DNA of 64,000 nucleotides. Source: Proteobacteria bacterium ST_bin11 (GTDB lineage Bacteria; Pseudomonadota; Gammaproteobacteria; Methylococcales; Methylomonadaceae). The notes beneath the pieces are model-generated. The model was given only the letters and a program-made list of their open reading frames with translations, ran no database searches and had not been told where the DNA came from. Position 1 is the stretch's first letter; each line of letters opens with the position of its first letter. The translations under genes and the position numbers were made by a program. Positions 52,123-61,607 of this stretch are shown piece after piece. The stretch is from NCBI GenBank assembly GCA_002083615.1, contig MSXO01000035.1:44129-108128 (forward strand). The letters are read 5' to 3'.

Positions 52123-55100
52123 ATGAAATCTAATATTTTAAGATCCGGCTTTGCTTTTTGTTTGCTCTTATTGCTGATCAGTTTAAACCTTGCCCACGCC
52201 GCAAATCAAAAACCGACGATTAAGGCCCTATCGCTTGCGGATATTCAACAACGTATTCAGACCCTAAAAGACAAACAAAATGTGTCCGAAGAGCTAAAGA
52301 GCCGGGTTCTGGCGGCTTATCACGAGAGCGAGGACAACCTCAACGAACTTGATGCGCAGGAGGCGCAAGCCGAATCCTTCAAGCAAGCTTTAAACAGTTT
52401 GCCGCTCGAAATTAAGCAATTGGCAAGACAAATAGCCGAGGCCGAAAGCAATTTAAAAAATCGCAAGTCCGAGAGGTTGGCGATTTTTCCGACGGATGAG
52501 TTGGAGCAGCGTCTGCTGATCGAAAAAACTCGGCTGAGTGATTTGGACGCCGAAATTAGCCGCATCGAAGCCACTGTGGGGGAATTAAGTGGACACCCGC
52601 AATTGATTCGGGAAAAAGTCTCTGAAATCAAGAGCAAACAGGCTTTCAGTCTGCATGAGCAACAGACCCTGCCTTCCAAGGCGGGCGATAATCTCTATCA
52701 AAAAGAGGCCGGACAAATTCAACTGGATACCCGAATTCGTCTGCTTAACAGTACATTGAAAACCCTGGAACTGGAAAGTCTTAGCAACCCCTTGCAGCTG
52801 CAAGCTAATAAGGACCGGGTTCACCTGTTGACCTTGCAACGTGAGCAGCAGAGTTTAGTGATTGCCGATCTCGACAATTTTCTGCTTGAGAGGCGCCAGC
52901 AGGAAACCGACAAAGAACAGGCAGCATTATTGCAGGCCGAGAAGGATGCGGAAGGCAAACACCCGTTGATCCGGGCTGCCACCAAAGAAAATATGCAATT
53001 CAACCGCAGTTTGCAGGAAATCAATAAAAACATGGAGCAGTACTCGCTCCAAAAAAATGAAATCGACGTTCGTTATAAACAACTGGAAAAAGATTTCCAA
53101 AGCGCAGAGCAGAAAATTAGCCTTGCGGGTTTAAGTCCTGCCTTAGGTAATCTGTTGCGCGAACAGCGCCGAAATTTGCCGCAGCGCAAGCAATACGCCA
53201 CCTTGAGCGATGAGGTTCAAAATCAGATAGCCTTGGCGAGTTTGGAAATGTTCAAGCTGGATGAAGCCAAAAAAGGTTTGCTCGATATTAACCAACTGTT
53301 GCTGACACGGATTGCCGAGTTGTCGGAGAGCATCCCCGATTCGGAGAAGCTGATACTGCGCACCGAACTGCGCATGTTGCTGAGCGATCAGAAAGATCTC
53401 GTGGTGAGACTGGCTAACGGTTACAACGAATACAGTCGAGTGTTGGGCGATGTCGATTTTAGTTTGCAGCAAATGCTGGGTATGGCGGACAAATTTAGCG
53501 CTTTTTTGGATCAGCGCTTGCTTTGGGTGCCGAGCGCGCCGGTGATCGACAAATATTTCCTACAAGATATTTTCTCATCTCTGTTGTGGTTTATGGGGCC
53601 GGGCAACTGGTTGGGGGTGGCGAGCAGTTTTTGGGACAGCATTAGCCATTTCCCGCTGTTACTACTTGGCGGCATAAGTATCGCGATATTCCACTGGCGC
53701 TTCCGTGCCGGGTTTAAACAGCGCTTGACGGAGTTGCTGGAGAAAAAAGCGGTGAATCATGAGTTTGGCGAGATTTTGTCCAGCTTGTTTTACGTGCTAT
53801 TGCTCTCCTTGTCCGGACCGTTGTTCATGGTCTGGGTGGCCTTGGTCTTAATTTTGAATGCCCGGGCCAATCTGTTCAGCCATGCTTTTGCCGAAGGCCT
53901 GACTGCGGCGGCTGTGTCAGTATGCATAGTGCAATTCGTATTTCGTTTGTTCAAACCGGGTGGTGTGGCGGACGCTTTGTTGCAATGGCAGGAACATGCA
54001 GTCCGTTTGCTGTATGGTCAAATGAAATGGGCGCGATTTGTACTGGTGCCTTGCGTGTTTATCACCGCGATGACCGGCAGCGATCTATTCTCGGAGCATA
54101 GTCACGCTTTGGGTAGAACCGCTATGATCCTGATGATGCTGATGATCAGCTACGTGTTACATCGCCTCACGCAACCGATGACCGGCTTAGGAAAAAGTTT
54201 TTATCAGCAATCCGATGGCTGGTTGAGCAGTTTGCGTTACCTTTGGTACGGTGTCTCCGTATTGACGCCGCTGGTCATCATCGGTTTTGCGGTGGCGGGC
54301 TATTACCAAAGTGCACTGGAATTGCAGGAAAAGCTTTTGCTATCGCTAAGGTTGATTTTTGTCACCGTCTTGTTTGAAGGGTTGGTGTTGCGTTGGCTGC
54401 GAAATACCGAACGGCAATTGGCCTTAAAAAATGCGCAGCAGAAACGTAAACAGGTCGAGCAAGCCGCTGCCAGTAGTGCCAACTTGGAAGGCGGGTATCC
54501 GGTCGAAGAGCAGTTGCTGGATATTTCAAAAATCAATCAGCAAAGCCATAAGTTATTGATTACAGTGGTAACCATCATCATGCTGGTGGGTTTCTGGATG
54601 ATATGGAGTGGCATTTTGCCGGCTTTGACTGTGTTCGATCAGGTCGTGCTTTGGCAACATACTCAGATGGTGGAAGGCAAGGAAACATTGGCGCCGATCA
54701 CTCTAATCAACTTGTTGATTTGTTTGGTCTATAGCGGTCTCGCCTTCGTGTTTGCCAGCAACTTTCCCGCTTTGGTGGATTTGATAACTGCCGGGAAATT
54801 CGCGATTGCCGCAGGTAGTCGTTATGCCTTAATACAATTGGTGCGTTATTCCCTGATAGCGATCGCCTTTCTGGCGGTTGCCAACGAACTGGGCGGTAGT
54901 TGGTCGCAAGTGCAGTGGTTAGTGGCTGCGCTCTCGGTAGGTTTGGGTTTTGGTTTGCAGGAAATTTTCGCTAATCTGGTATCGGGTATCATCTTGCTGT
55001 TCGAACGACCGATTCGAGTGGGGGATACGGTCACGGTGGGCGATGTCACCGGTCGGGTCAGTCGGATTCAGATGCGGGCCACGCATATTGTCGATTGGGA

Positions 55101-55494
55101 CAGAAAAGAATTGGTGGTGCCGAATAAAACCTTCATTACCGACCGTTTGATTAACTGGACTTTGACGGACACGGTGACCAGAGTGGTCGTACCCGTCGAC
55201 GTGGCCTACGGCTCCAATGTGGACTTAGTAGAGCAAATTCTGGCCGATGCGGTAAAAAGCGTTGAACAAGTGCTAAGCGACCCGGAACCGCTTGTGATCT
55301 TTGTCGGTTTTGGCGATAGCGCCCTGCAGTTCAAAATTAATGTGTTTGTCCGCGAACTTAGCGATAGGGTGGTTGTGACGCATCGCCTGCACACGGAGAT
55401 ATACGAAGCCTTGCTGGCCCATCATATCGAGATACCGTATCCGCAACGTGATGTGCATATCCGCTCGGTAGCCCCAGGGATATTGAAAGAATGA
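52123..55494 (+). CDS. Large mechanosensitive channel of the MscK/KefA type
   Basis: A 1123-residue MscS-superfamily channel that releases solutes on osmotic downshock. The signal peptide (residues 1-26, ending NLAHA) is followed by a long periplasmic coiled-coil region (about 35-450), multiple membrane helices (about 500-940) and the MscS core: pore helix GLGFGLQEIFANLVSGIILL (about 942-961), then RPIRVGDTVTVGDVTGRV and VPNKTFITDRLINWTL. The ATG at 52123 begins the signal; 52105 is an upstream alternative. TATAAT at 52081-52086 may be its -10. Confidence 0.93.
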   Translation: MKSNILRSGFAFCLLLLLISLNLAHAANQKPTIKALSLADIQQRIQTLKDKQNVSEELKSRVLAAYHESEDNLNELDAQEAQAESFKQALNSLPLEIKQLARQIAEAESNLKNRKSERLAIFPTDELEQRLLIEKTRLSDLDAEISRIEATVGELSGHPQLIREKVSEIKSKQAFSLHEQQTLPSKAGDNLYQKEAGQIQLDTRIRLLNSTLKTLELESLSNPLQLQANKDRVHLLTLQREQQSLVIADLDNFLLERRQQETDKEQAALLQAEKDAEGKHPLIRAATKENMQFNRSLQEINKNMEQYSLQKNEIDVRYKQLEKDFQSAEQKISLAGLSPALGNLLREQRRNLPQRKQYATLSDEVQNQIALASLEMFKLDEAKKGLLDINQLLLTRIAELSESIPDSEKLILRTELRMLLSDQKDLVVRLANGYNEYSRVLGDVDFSLQQMLGMADKFSAFLDQRLLWVPSAPVIDKYFLQDIFSSLLWFMGPGNWLGVASSFWDSISHFPLLLLGGISIAIFHWRFRAGFKQRLTELLEKKAVNHEFGEILSSLFYVLLLSLSGPLFMVWVALVLILNARANLFSHAFAEGLTAAAVSVCIVQFVFRLFKPGGVADALLQWQEHAVRLLYGQMKWARFVLVPCVFITAMTGSDLFSEHSHALGRTAMILMMLMISYVLHRLTQPMTGLGKSFYQQSDGWLSSLRYLWYGVSVLTPLVIIGFAVAGYYQSALELQEKLLLSLRLIFVTVLFEGLVLRWLRNTERQLALKNAQQKRKQVEQAAASSANLEGGYPVEEQLLDISKINQQSHKLLITVVTIIMLVGFWMIWSGILPALTVFDQVVLWQHTQMVEGKETLAPITLINLLICLVYSGLAFVFASNFPALVDLITAGKFAIAAGSRYALIQLVRYSLIAIAFLAVANELGGSWSQVQWLVAALSVGLGFGLQEIFANLVSGIILLFERPIRVGDTVTVGDVTGRVSRIQMRATHIVDWDRKELVVPNKTFITDRLINWTLTDTVTRVVVPVDVAYGSNVDLVEQILADAVKSVEQVLSDPEPLVIFVGFGDSALQFKINVFVRELSDRVVVTHRLHTEIYEALLAHHIEIPYPQRDVHIRSVAPGILKE

Positions 55495-55577
55495 ACTGCG
55501 GTTTATTAGCCGATTTCAATATAAAGTCATTCTGTAATAAAATGGCCGCCCTTTGAATATCGATTTGGCTCTTTATT

Positions 55578-56036
55578 ATGCGTTGTCCGTTTTGCTCAGC
55601 TCAAGATACCCGGGTAATCGATACCCGCTTGGCCGACGAAGGCGATCAAGTCAAACGCCGCCGCGAATGCGTGTCATGTAAAGAGCGGTTTACCACTTTT
55701 GAGGTGGTCGAATTGACCTTGCCGCGCATCATTAAACGAAACGGTGCCCGGCAAAGTTTTGACGAAGCCAAACTGCGGGCTGGTATGCAAAGGGCACTGG
55801 AAAAGCGCCCTGTACAAGTTGATGCGGTAGAAGCGGCCCTTAGCCGGATCAAAAAAGCCCTCACGGCGAAGGGCGAACGCGAGATTCCTGCTCGTGAACT
55901 GGGCGAACTGGTGATGCATGAGCTGCAAGCACTGGACCATGTCGCCTTCGTGCGCTTTGCCTCGGTGTATCGTAGTTTCCAGGACGTCTCAGAATTCACC
56001 GCGATGATAGAGAATCTGCAAAAGCATGACGTTTAG
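55578..56036 (+). CDS. nrdR: Transcriptional repressor NrdR
   Basis: A 152-residue repressor of ribonucleotide reductase genes. The N-terminal zinc ribbon (MRCPFCSAQDTRVIDTR, then CVSCKERFTTFE) binds DNA, and the ATP-cone (about 49-139) senses ATP and dATP. It overlaps ribD by 11 bases, the usual arrangement in Gammaproteobacteria. No NrdR boxes or nrd genes were noticed in the window. Confidence 0.97.
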   Translation: MRCPFCSAQDTRVIDTRLADEGDQVKRRRECVSCKERFTTFEVVELTLPRIIKRNGARQSFDEAKLRAGMQRALEKRPVQVDAVEAALSRIKKALTAKGEREIPARELGELVMHELQALDHVAFVRFASVYRSFQDVSEFTAMIENLQKHDV

Positions 56037-57117
56037 TCAAGATGCAGACCACATGGCGCGTGCCGTAAAATTGGCCGAAACCCACAGGTACACGACCGAT
56101 CCCAATCCGCATGTCGGCTGTGTATTGGTAAAGGATGAGATTGTAATTGCCGAGGGTTGGACCCAACCCGCTGGGTTTGCCCATGCCGAAGTGGATGCAC
56201 TGAGCAAAACAGATAACGCGCAAGGCGCGACGGCCTATGTAACCCTTGAGCCTTGTAGTCATCACGGTAAGACCGGTCCCTGCAGCGATGCACTAATTGC
56301 GGCGGGCATTAGCCGAGTCGTGGTGGCGATGCAGGATCCCAATCCCTTGGTGGCAGGGCGCGGTTTGCAAAAGCTCCGTGAAGCTGGTATCGAGGTGTTG
56401 GTCGGCGTGTTGCAGCAAGAGGCCGAGAAACTGAATCAAGGATTTTTCAAGCGTATGACGCGAGGTTTGCCATGGATACGCAGCAAGCTGGCCATGAGCT
56501 TGGATGGTCGCACCGCACTGGCGTCCGGCGACAGTCAATGGATCACGTCCGCCCTTTCCAGACAAGATGTCCAGCATTGGCGAGCCGCCAGCAGCGCGAT
56601 TGTCACCGGCATTGATACGGTATTAAGCGACGATCCGCGATTGAATGCCCGCGTCGATTTCGATGTGGTGCAGCCGGTCAAAGTCGTGCTGGATTCGCAA
56701 TTGCGGATGCCATTATCTGCAAGACTGCTGGAAAATGCCGTTGATGTCTGGATTATGACCTGTAGCGACGATGCACTGAAACAGCAGAAATTACGCGACG
56801 TGGGCTGTAAAGTGTTTCAGGTCGATGCGCAGAATGGCCGCGTTGCCTTAGCGCTGGTTTTCAAACTGCTTGCCGAGTTACAGATTAATTCGGTGTTGAT
56901 AGAAGCCGGTGCCACCTTGAACGGCGCGCTGCTCGAGAGCGGACTGATTGACGAGTGGTTGATTTATATGGCCCCCTGCGTATTGGGTGATCAGGCGCGC
57001 GGCCTATTTAGTCTATCGGGTATGCTTACCATGCAGGATAAAATCACCTTGCGTCTGATAGAAGCCCGGCAAATTGGGCCGGATTTAAGATTACGTTACC
57101 AAGCAAAAACCGATTGA
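56026..57117 (+). CDS. ribD: Bifunctional riboflavin deaminase/reductase RibD
   Basis: A 363-residue enzyme for the second and third steps of riboflavin synthesis. The N-terminal deaminase has the zinc motif HAEVDAL and PCSHHGKTGPC (about 48-90). The C-terminal reductase (about 145-360) includes KLAMSLDGRTA and IEAGATLNGALLESG. Start and length are standard. A small unknown gene, not ribE, follows immediately. Confidence 0.97.
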   Translation: MTFSQDADHMARAVKLAETHRYTTDPNPHVGCVLVKDEIVIAEGWTQPAGFAHAEVDALSKTDNAQGATAYVTLEPCSHHGKTGPCSDALIAAGISRVVVAMQDPNPLVAGRGLQKLREAGIEVLVGVLQQEAEKLNQGFFKRMTRGLPWIRSKLAMSLDGRTALASGDSQWITSALSRQDVQHWRAASSAIVTGIDTVLSDDPRLNARVDFDVVQPVKVVLDSQLRMPLSARLLENAVDVWIMTCSDDALKQQKLRDVGCKVFQVDAQNGRVALALVFKLLAELQINSVLIEAGATLNGALLESGLIDEWLIYMAPCVLGDQARGLFSLSGMLTMQDKITLRLIEARQIGPDLRLRYQAKTD

Positions 57118-57121
57118 AACC

Positions 57122-57382
57122 ATGAAAACTATCCTCGGCATTTTATTAGTAATTTGCATATTCCCTGGTTGGGTGAAGGCGGATGAAGACAACAAGTCGG
57201 AAACCAGTAGTATGCAGATTGAAGGCGGTAAATTGATTGGCGAAAAGCACGAAATTGAGATTTACGACTATCACAGTGGTACCTACCAAACGGTGGATGT
57301 GTATCGCCGGCCCTCCAAGACGCTAAAGAAAGACCCGGACACTGCTGCGCCCAAGCAGCCCTCCGAATCAACTCCGCGCTAA
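57122..57382 (+). CDS. Small secreted protein inside the rib operon (DUF5334-like)
   Basis: An 86-residue protein with a signal peptide (cleavage after VKA, residue 20). The mature part is short and charged, with EIEIYDYHSGTYQTVDVYR, which resembles the repeat unit I recall from DUF5334 proteins; that comparison is from memory. It begins four bases after ribD and ends 36 bases before ribE, so it is co-transcribed, but an exported protein has no obvious role in riboflavin synthesis. Confidence 0.65.
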   Translation: MKTILGILLVICIFPGWVKADEDNKSETSSMQIEGGKLIGEKHEIEIYDYHSGTYQTVDVYRRPSKTLKKDPDTAAPKQPSESTPR

Positions 57383-57418
57383 CGGCTCCGGACTTTTTTC
57401 CTTCAACTATTCATTATC

Positions 57419-58075
57419 ATGTTTACCGGAATTATTTTAGCAGTTGGCAAGATCAAGGCCATTCAGCCAAAGGGTGGTGATTGCCGGTTAATTATCGATA
57501 CCGGCAAACTGTCGCTGAGCGACTGTGCATTGGGCGATAGCATTGCGGTAAACGGCGTTTGCCTGACCGCCGTCGAATTGGGCGCACATTATTTTTGCGC
57601 AGACGTCTCTAACGAGACTTTATCGCGCACAACCTTAAAGACCGCAAGTACCGGTACCCCGGTCAATCTGGAGTTGGCGATGACGCCAACCAGTCGGCTG
57701 GGCGGACATATCGTCAGCGGTCATGTCGATGGGATCGGCAAAGTAGTCGAGAAGCAGGCCGATGGCCGCTCAATTCGCTTCAAGTTCAAAGTGCCGGACT
57801 CGCTGGCCAAATATATTGCCGAGAAAGGCTCGATTTGCATCAATGGCATCAGTCTCACTGTAAATTGCGTGGACGGTGCTTATTTTGCCGTGAACATCGT
57901 GCCGCATACCTTACAAGAAACCACCTTGGGCAGCACGGAGGTAGGCGGCGAGGTGAACCTGGAAGTCGATTTGCTTGCCCGCTATCTGGAGCGCCTCATG
58001 CAAGGCGAAGCGGCAGCTTACAGTCAAGGCGGCGTGACCGAGGCCTTATTACTAAACGCAGGCTTTATTAAATGA
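57419..58075 (+). CDS. ribE: Riboflavin synthase alpha chain
   Basis: A 218-residue enzyme that dismutates two lumazines to riboflavin. Two similar barrels are visible: MFTGIILAVGKI with GDSIAVNGVCLTAV in the first, and GHIVSGHVDGIGKV with KGSICINGISLTVN in the second. The stop overlaps the ribBA start by four bases. Confidence 0.96.
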   Translation: MFTGIILAVGKIKAIQPKGGDCRLIIDTGKLSLSDCALGDSIAVNGVCLTAVELGAHYFCADVSNETLSRTTLKTASTGTPVNLELAMTPTSRLGGHIVSGHVDGIGKVVEKQADGRSIRFKFKVPDSLAKYIAEKGSICINGISLTVNCVDGAYFAVNIVPHTLQETTLGSTEVGGEVNLEVDLLARYLERLMQGEAAAYSQGGVTEALLLNAGFIK

Positions 58076-59184
58076 ATAGCATAGAAGAAATCATCGACGA
58101 CCTTCGCCAAGGCAAAATGGTCATCATCATGGACGATGAGGACCGCGAAAATGAGGGCGATTTGTTGATGGCGGCGGCTTTTGCCCGGCCTGAAGACATA
58201 AATTTCATGGCCAAATACGGGCGTGGTTTGATTTGTCTGACATTGACCCGCGAACGCTGCCAGCAATTGCGTTTGCCCTTGATGGTCACCGACAACAATA
58301 CCCCCTACACCACCAATTTCACCGTATCGATAGAGGCTGCTTCGGGCGTGACAACGGGTATTTCCGCCGCTGATCGCGCATTAACCGTTCAGGCCGCAGT
58401 GGCAAAACAGGCTCAGCCTAGTGATTTGGTGCAACCGGGCCATATTTTTCCGCTGATGGCCCAGGCCGGCGGCGTGTTAAATCGGGCTGGTCACACGGAA
58501 GCGGGTTGCGATCTGGCCCGATTGGCGGGTGTCGAGCCAGCGGCGGTTATCGTGGAAATATTGAACGACGACGGTTCAATGGCGCGCAGGCCTGATCTGG
58601 AAGTCTTCGCCGAGCAGCATAATCTGAAAATCGGCACGATCGCCGATTTGATCCATTACCGCATCAAGCACGAAAACACCCTGGAGCGCATCAGCGAATG
58701 CGCGTATCCGACCGAATTTGGCGAATTCAGGTTGTACGCTTACCAAGACTGCAACGATGATAATGTGCATCTGGCCTTGGTGATGGGCAATGTTGCCGGC
58801 GATGAACCGGTACTGGTGCGTGTCCACGCCCGCAATTTAATCGACGATCTGCTGTTTTCGAAGCGTAGCGATTCTAGTTTGCCGGTTCGGGAAGCTTTGA
58901 AAAATATATCCGAAGCCGGTCGCGGCGTATTAGTGATCATCCGTCAAAAAGAAAATAACAAAGACTTGGTCGAACTGATCCACGCTTATCAAATGCAGGA
59001 TCACGGCGTTAAACACAACCAAGACTTGAGTGCCGATTCGGACTGGCGCACCACGGGTGCCGGCTCGCGCATCTTGGCGGATTTGGGGGTCAGACGCTTG
59101 AAAGTGATGGGCGCCCAGAAAAAATACATAGGCTTATCCGGCTTCGATTTAGAAGTAGTCGAGCATATCGATTCAACGCATTAA
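58072..59184 (+). CDS. ribBA: 3,4-dihydroxy-2-butanone-4-phosphate synthase fused to a degenerate GTP cyclohydrolase II domain
   Basis: A 370-residue fusion. The N-terminal RibB domain is intact: MDDEDRENEGDLLMAA with its acidic loop, then ICLTL, and HTEAGCDLARLAG. The C-terminal part has the GTP cyclohydrolase II fold (LVRVHARNLIDD near 243; TGAGSRILADLGVRRLK), but the zinc-binding cysteines that should follow are absent (LLFSKRSDSSLPV). It probably makes only the four-carbon unit, so a separate RibA would be needed. Such degenerate fusions are common in Proteobacteria. Confidence 0.94.
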   Translation: MNSIEEIIDDLRQGKMVIIMDDEDRENEGDLLMAAAFARPEDINFMAKYGRGLICLTLTRERCQQLRLPLMVTDNNTPYTTNFTVSIEAASGVTTGISAADRALTVQAAVAKQAQPSDLVQPGHIFPLMAQAGGVLNRAGHTEAGCDLARLAGVEPAAVIVEILNDDGSMARRPDLEVFAEQHNLKIGTIADLIHYRIKHENTLERISECAYPTEFGEFRLYAYQDCNDDNVHLALVMGNVAGDEPVLVRVHARNLIDDLLFSKRSDSSLPVREALKNISEAGRGVLVIIRQKENNKDLVELIHAYQMQDHGVKHNQDLSADSDWRTTGAGSRILADLGVRRLKVMGAQKKYIGLSGFDLEVVEHIDSTH

Positions 59185-59247
59185 ATTCGGGTCGAATGCC
59201 TCCGACACGTTTTGCACGATTTCAATCATTTAACAACAGGTAAACAC

Positions 59248-59739
59248 ATGGCGACAGTCACTACTCTGGAAGGTAATTTTGCCGCGCAAGGCGGCAAGTT
59301 TTGCATCGTTTCTTCACGCTTTAATAGTTTTATCGTCGAACAATTGGAAGGCGGCGCAATCGATGCATTAGTTCGTCATGGCGCGGATAAAAACCACATC
59401 ACCCTTGTTAAAGCGCCGGGCGCTTTTGAATTACCGATGGTGGTGCAACGGATTGCCGCCAGCAAAAAATACGATGCTATTATCGCTTTGGGTGCGGTAA
59501 TTCGCGGCGGTACACCGCATTTTGAATATGTAGCTGGCGAATGCGTAAAAGGAATAGCGCAGGTTTCGTTGCAATATGATGTGCCGGTAGCTTTTGGCGT
59601 GTTAACGGTAGACAGCATAGAACAGGCGATCGAACGTGCCGGCACTAAAGCCGGTAACAAAGGCGCGGAAGCAGCGCTATCGGCCATCGAAATGGTCAGT
59701 CTGTTCAACGCCTTAGCCGATCAAAACCAGAGCAATTAA
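59248..59739 (+). CDS. ribH: 6,7-dimethyl-8-ribityllumazine synthase
   Basis: A 163-residue enzyme that condenses the two riboflavin precursors; it forms pentamers or 60-mer capsids. SRFNSFIVEQLEGGAIDAL near the start, APGAFELPM and GAVIRGGTPHFEYV (catalytic His) are diagnostic. I chose the ATG at 59248, behind AGGT, over 59212. nusB overlaps its stop by one base. Confidence 0.96.
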   Translation: MATVTTLEGNFAAQGGKFCIVSSRFNSFIVEQLEGGAIDALVRHGADKNHITLVKAPGAFELPMVVQRIAASKKYDAIIALGAVIRGGTPHFEYVAGECVKGIAQVSLQYDVPVAFGVLTVDSIEQAIERAGTKAGNKGAEAALSAIEMVSLFNALADQNQSN

Positions 59740-60182
59740 TGAGTCAAGCAAAAACCAACGCCAGAAAGTGCGCGGTACAAGCCCTGTATCAATGGCAAAT
59801 GTCCGGCGAGAGTTTGATCCGCATCGAAACCTATTTCTTGGAAGAAGAGCATTTGAAAGGCGCGCAAAAAAGCTATTTCACCGAGTTGTTTCAGGGTGTG
59901 CCGAAACAGCTGGATGTGATCGATGCAGCGCTGGCTGAATTTGTAGATCGACCGGTGGAAAAAATTGATCCGGTGGAGCGCGCTATTCTGCGTATCGGTG
60001 CCTACGAGTTAATCAACCGCCTGGAAACCCCCTATAAAGTAATCATTAACGAAGGCGTCAACCTGGCTAAGGATTTCGGTGCCGACGGCAGTCATAAATA
60101 CGTCAATGGTATTCTCGATAAAGTCGCCCAGAAACAGCGCGCTGTCGAGATCGCCGCCAAGCAGGCGAAAATTCAAAACTGA
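59739..60182 (+). CDS. nusB: Transcription antitermination factor NusB
   Basis: A 147-residue all-helical protein that, with NusE (S10), binds boxA RNA in rRNA leaders. KCAVQALYQWQMSG at the start and ERAILRIGAYELINR, then INEGVNLAKDFGADGSHKYV, are the family motifs. It overlaps ribH and thiL by one base on each side. Confidence 0.97.
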   Translation: MSQAKTNARKCAVQALYQWQMSGESLIRIETYFLEEEHLKGAQKSYFTELFQGVPKQLDVIDAALAEFVDRPVEKIDPVERAILRIGAYELINRLETPYKVIINEGVNLAKDFGADGSHKYVNGILDKVAQKQRAVEIAAKQAKIQN

Positions 60183-61114
60183 TGGCGGTCGCCGAATTCG
60201 ATCTGATCCGCCGTTATTTTGCGGTACATGCTCCCAGGCACCCATTCACCGAACTTGGTATTGGCGATGACTGCGCCTTGCTGAGTATCCCGACAGGCTA
60301 CCAATTGGCGGTGACCGCCGATACTATGGTTGAGAATGTGCATTTTTTTGCTGATGCCGATCCTGAGTCACTGGGGCATAAATTGCTGGCGGTTAATCTC
60401 AGCGACTTGGCGGCGATGGGTGCTGAGCCGTTTGCAGTAACCTTGGCTTTGACCTTACCGCAAGCCGATGAACTTTGGCTGCAAGCTTTTTCGCGAGGAT
60501 TTATCAATCTGGCTCGTCAGCACAATGTCGATCTAATTGGTGGCGATACCACCTCCGGACCGTTGACGTTGACGGTGCAGGCGATGGGAATGGTGCCAGA
60601 GGGTAGGGCGCTATTGCGATCGGGTGCCCAGGTCGGTGATTTGATATATGTTACCGGTCAGCTCGGCAATGCCGGTTTGGGGCTGAAAATTAAACAAGGC
60701 TATAACTGCACCGATCCCGAAGTGGCTTTGCGCTGCTTTAACCAACCGCAGCCGCGGGTTACGGAAGGCTTGGCGTTGCGCGGCATCGCCAACGCCTGTA
60801 TCGATATTTCCGATGGTTTAGCCGCCGATTTAGGGCATATTCTGGAACGAAGCCGGGTGGGCGCGTGCTTGGAATGGGATAGCTTGCCCTTATCCGCTTC
60901 CGTCAGACAATTCATTCATCGCAGTGGTGATTGGCACATGCCCTTGATTGCCGGCGACGATTACGAATTGTGTTTTACCGTGCCCGAGAATTGTGCGGAA
61001 TCATTCCCGGCGGCTACATGTGTCGGTCGTATTGAAGCAGAGTCCGGTTTGCGGATTAGCCGGGCCGGGCGCTCAGAGATATTCGAGGTGAAGGGTTTTG
61101 AGCATTTTTCTTAG
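60182..61114 (+). CDS. thiL: Thiamine-monophosphate kinase
   Basis: A 310-residue PurM/ThiL-fold kinase that makes thiamine diphosphate. GIGDDCALL (near 29), the AVNLSDLAAMGAEP motif, GGDTTSGPLT and CIDISDGLAADLGHI are conserved metal and ATP sites. The end overlaps pgpA by 17 bases. Confidence 0.96.
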   Translation: MAVAEFDLIRRYFAVHAPRHPFTELGIGDDCALLSIPTGYQLAVTADTMVENVHFFADADPESLGHKLLAVNLSDLAAMGAEPFAVTLALTLPQADELWLQAFSRGFINLARQHNVDLIGGDTTSGPLTLTVQAMGMVPEGRALLRSGAQVGDLIYVTGQLGNAGLGLKIKQGYNCTDPEVALRCFNQPQPRVTEGLALRGIANACIDISDGLAADLGHILERSRVGACLEWDSLPLSASVRQFIHRSGDWHMPLIAGDDYELCFTVPENCAESFPAATCVGRIEAESGLRISRAGRSEIFEVKGFEHFS

Positions 61115-61595
61115 AGAGCATTACGGTCACAGCCGTTTAGGTGCTTGGCAGATTGTAAAAGATCCAACGTTGTTTCTGGCATTCGGTTTTGGATCCGGTC
61201 TGTCGAAAGCGATGCCCGGCACGATGGGCACTATTGCCGCGATTCCGCTTTACCTGGTGTTGCTGCAAACCAGCGCGTGGGTTTATGCGCTAAGCACTTT
61301 GGTGGTTATTGTTGCGGGTATTTTTATCTGCGACGTGGCCGCGCAAAAACTGGAAGTCCACGACTTCGGCGGGATCGTGTGGGATGAGATCGCTGGATTT
61401 TTGATAACGATGGTCGGGATAGCCCATTCCTGGCAGAGTTTGTTGGCCGGTTTTGTCTTGTTTCGGTTGTTCGACATCGTCAAGCCCTGGCCTATCCGAT
61501 GGCTGGATAGGCATGTGCACGGCGGTTTTGGCATTATGCTGGACGACGTGGTGGCCGGGATTTTTGCGGCACTAATGTTGCGGATTTGGTTTTAA
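61098..61595 (+). CDS. pgpA: Phosphatidylglycerophosphatase A
   Basis: A 165-residue membrane phosphatase that converts PGP to phosphatidylglycerol. FGFGSGLSKAMPGTMGTIAAIP and the acidic FGGIVWDEIAGFLI and DDVVAGIFAAL motifs are diagnostic. It starts at a TTG at 61098 inside thiL; GAGG at 61085-61088 is nine bases upstream and no ATG precedes the conserved region, which supports this start. Last gene of the rib-nusB-thiL group. Confidence 0.93.
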   Translation: MSIFLREHYGHSRLGAWQIVKDPTLFLAFGFGSGLSKAMPGTMGTIAAIPLYLVLLQTSAWVYALSTLVVIVAGIFICDVAAQKLEVHDFGGIVWDEIAGFLITMVGIAHSWQSLLAGFVLFRLFDIVKPWPIRWLDRHVHGGFGIMLDDVVAGIFAALMLRIWF

Positions 61596-61607
61596 AGTTT
61601 TCAGCCG

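Noticed and set aside
55495..55577. FMN riboswitch before the rib genes
   Set aside because: The gap before nrdR is too short and shows none of the conserved RFN segments; none was seen before ribE either.
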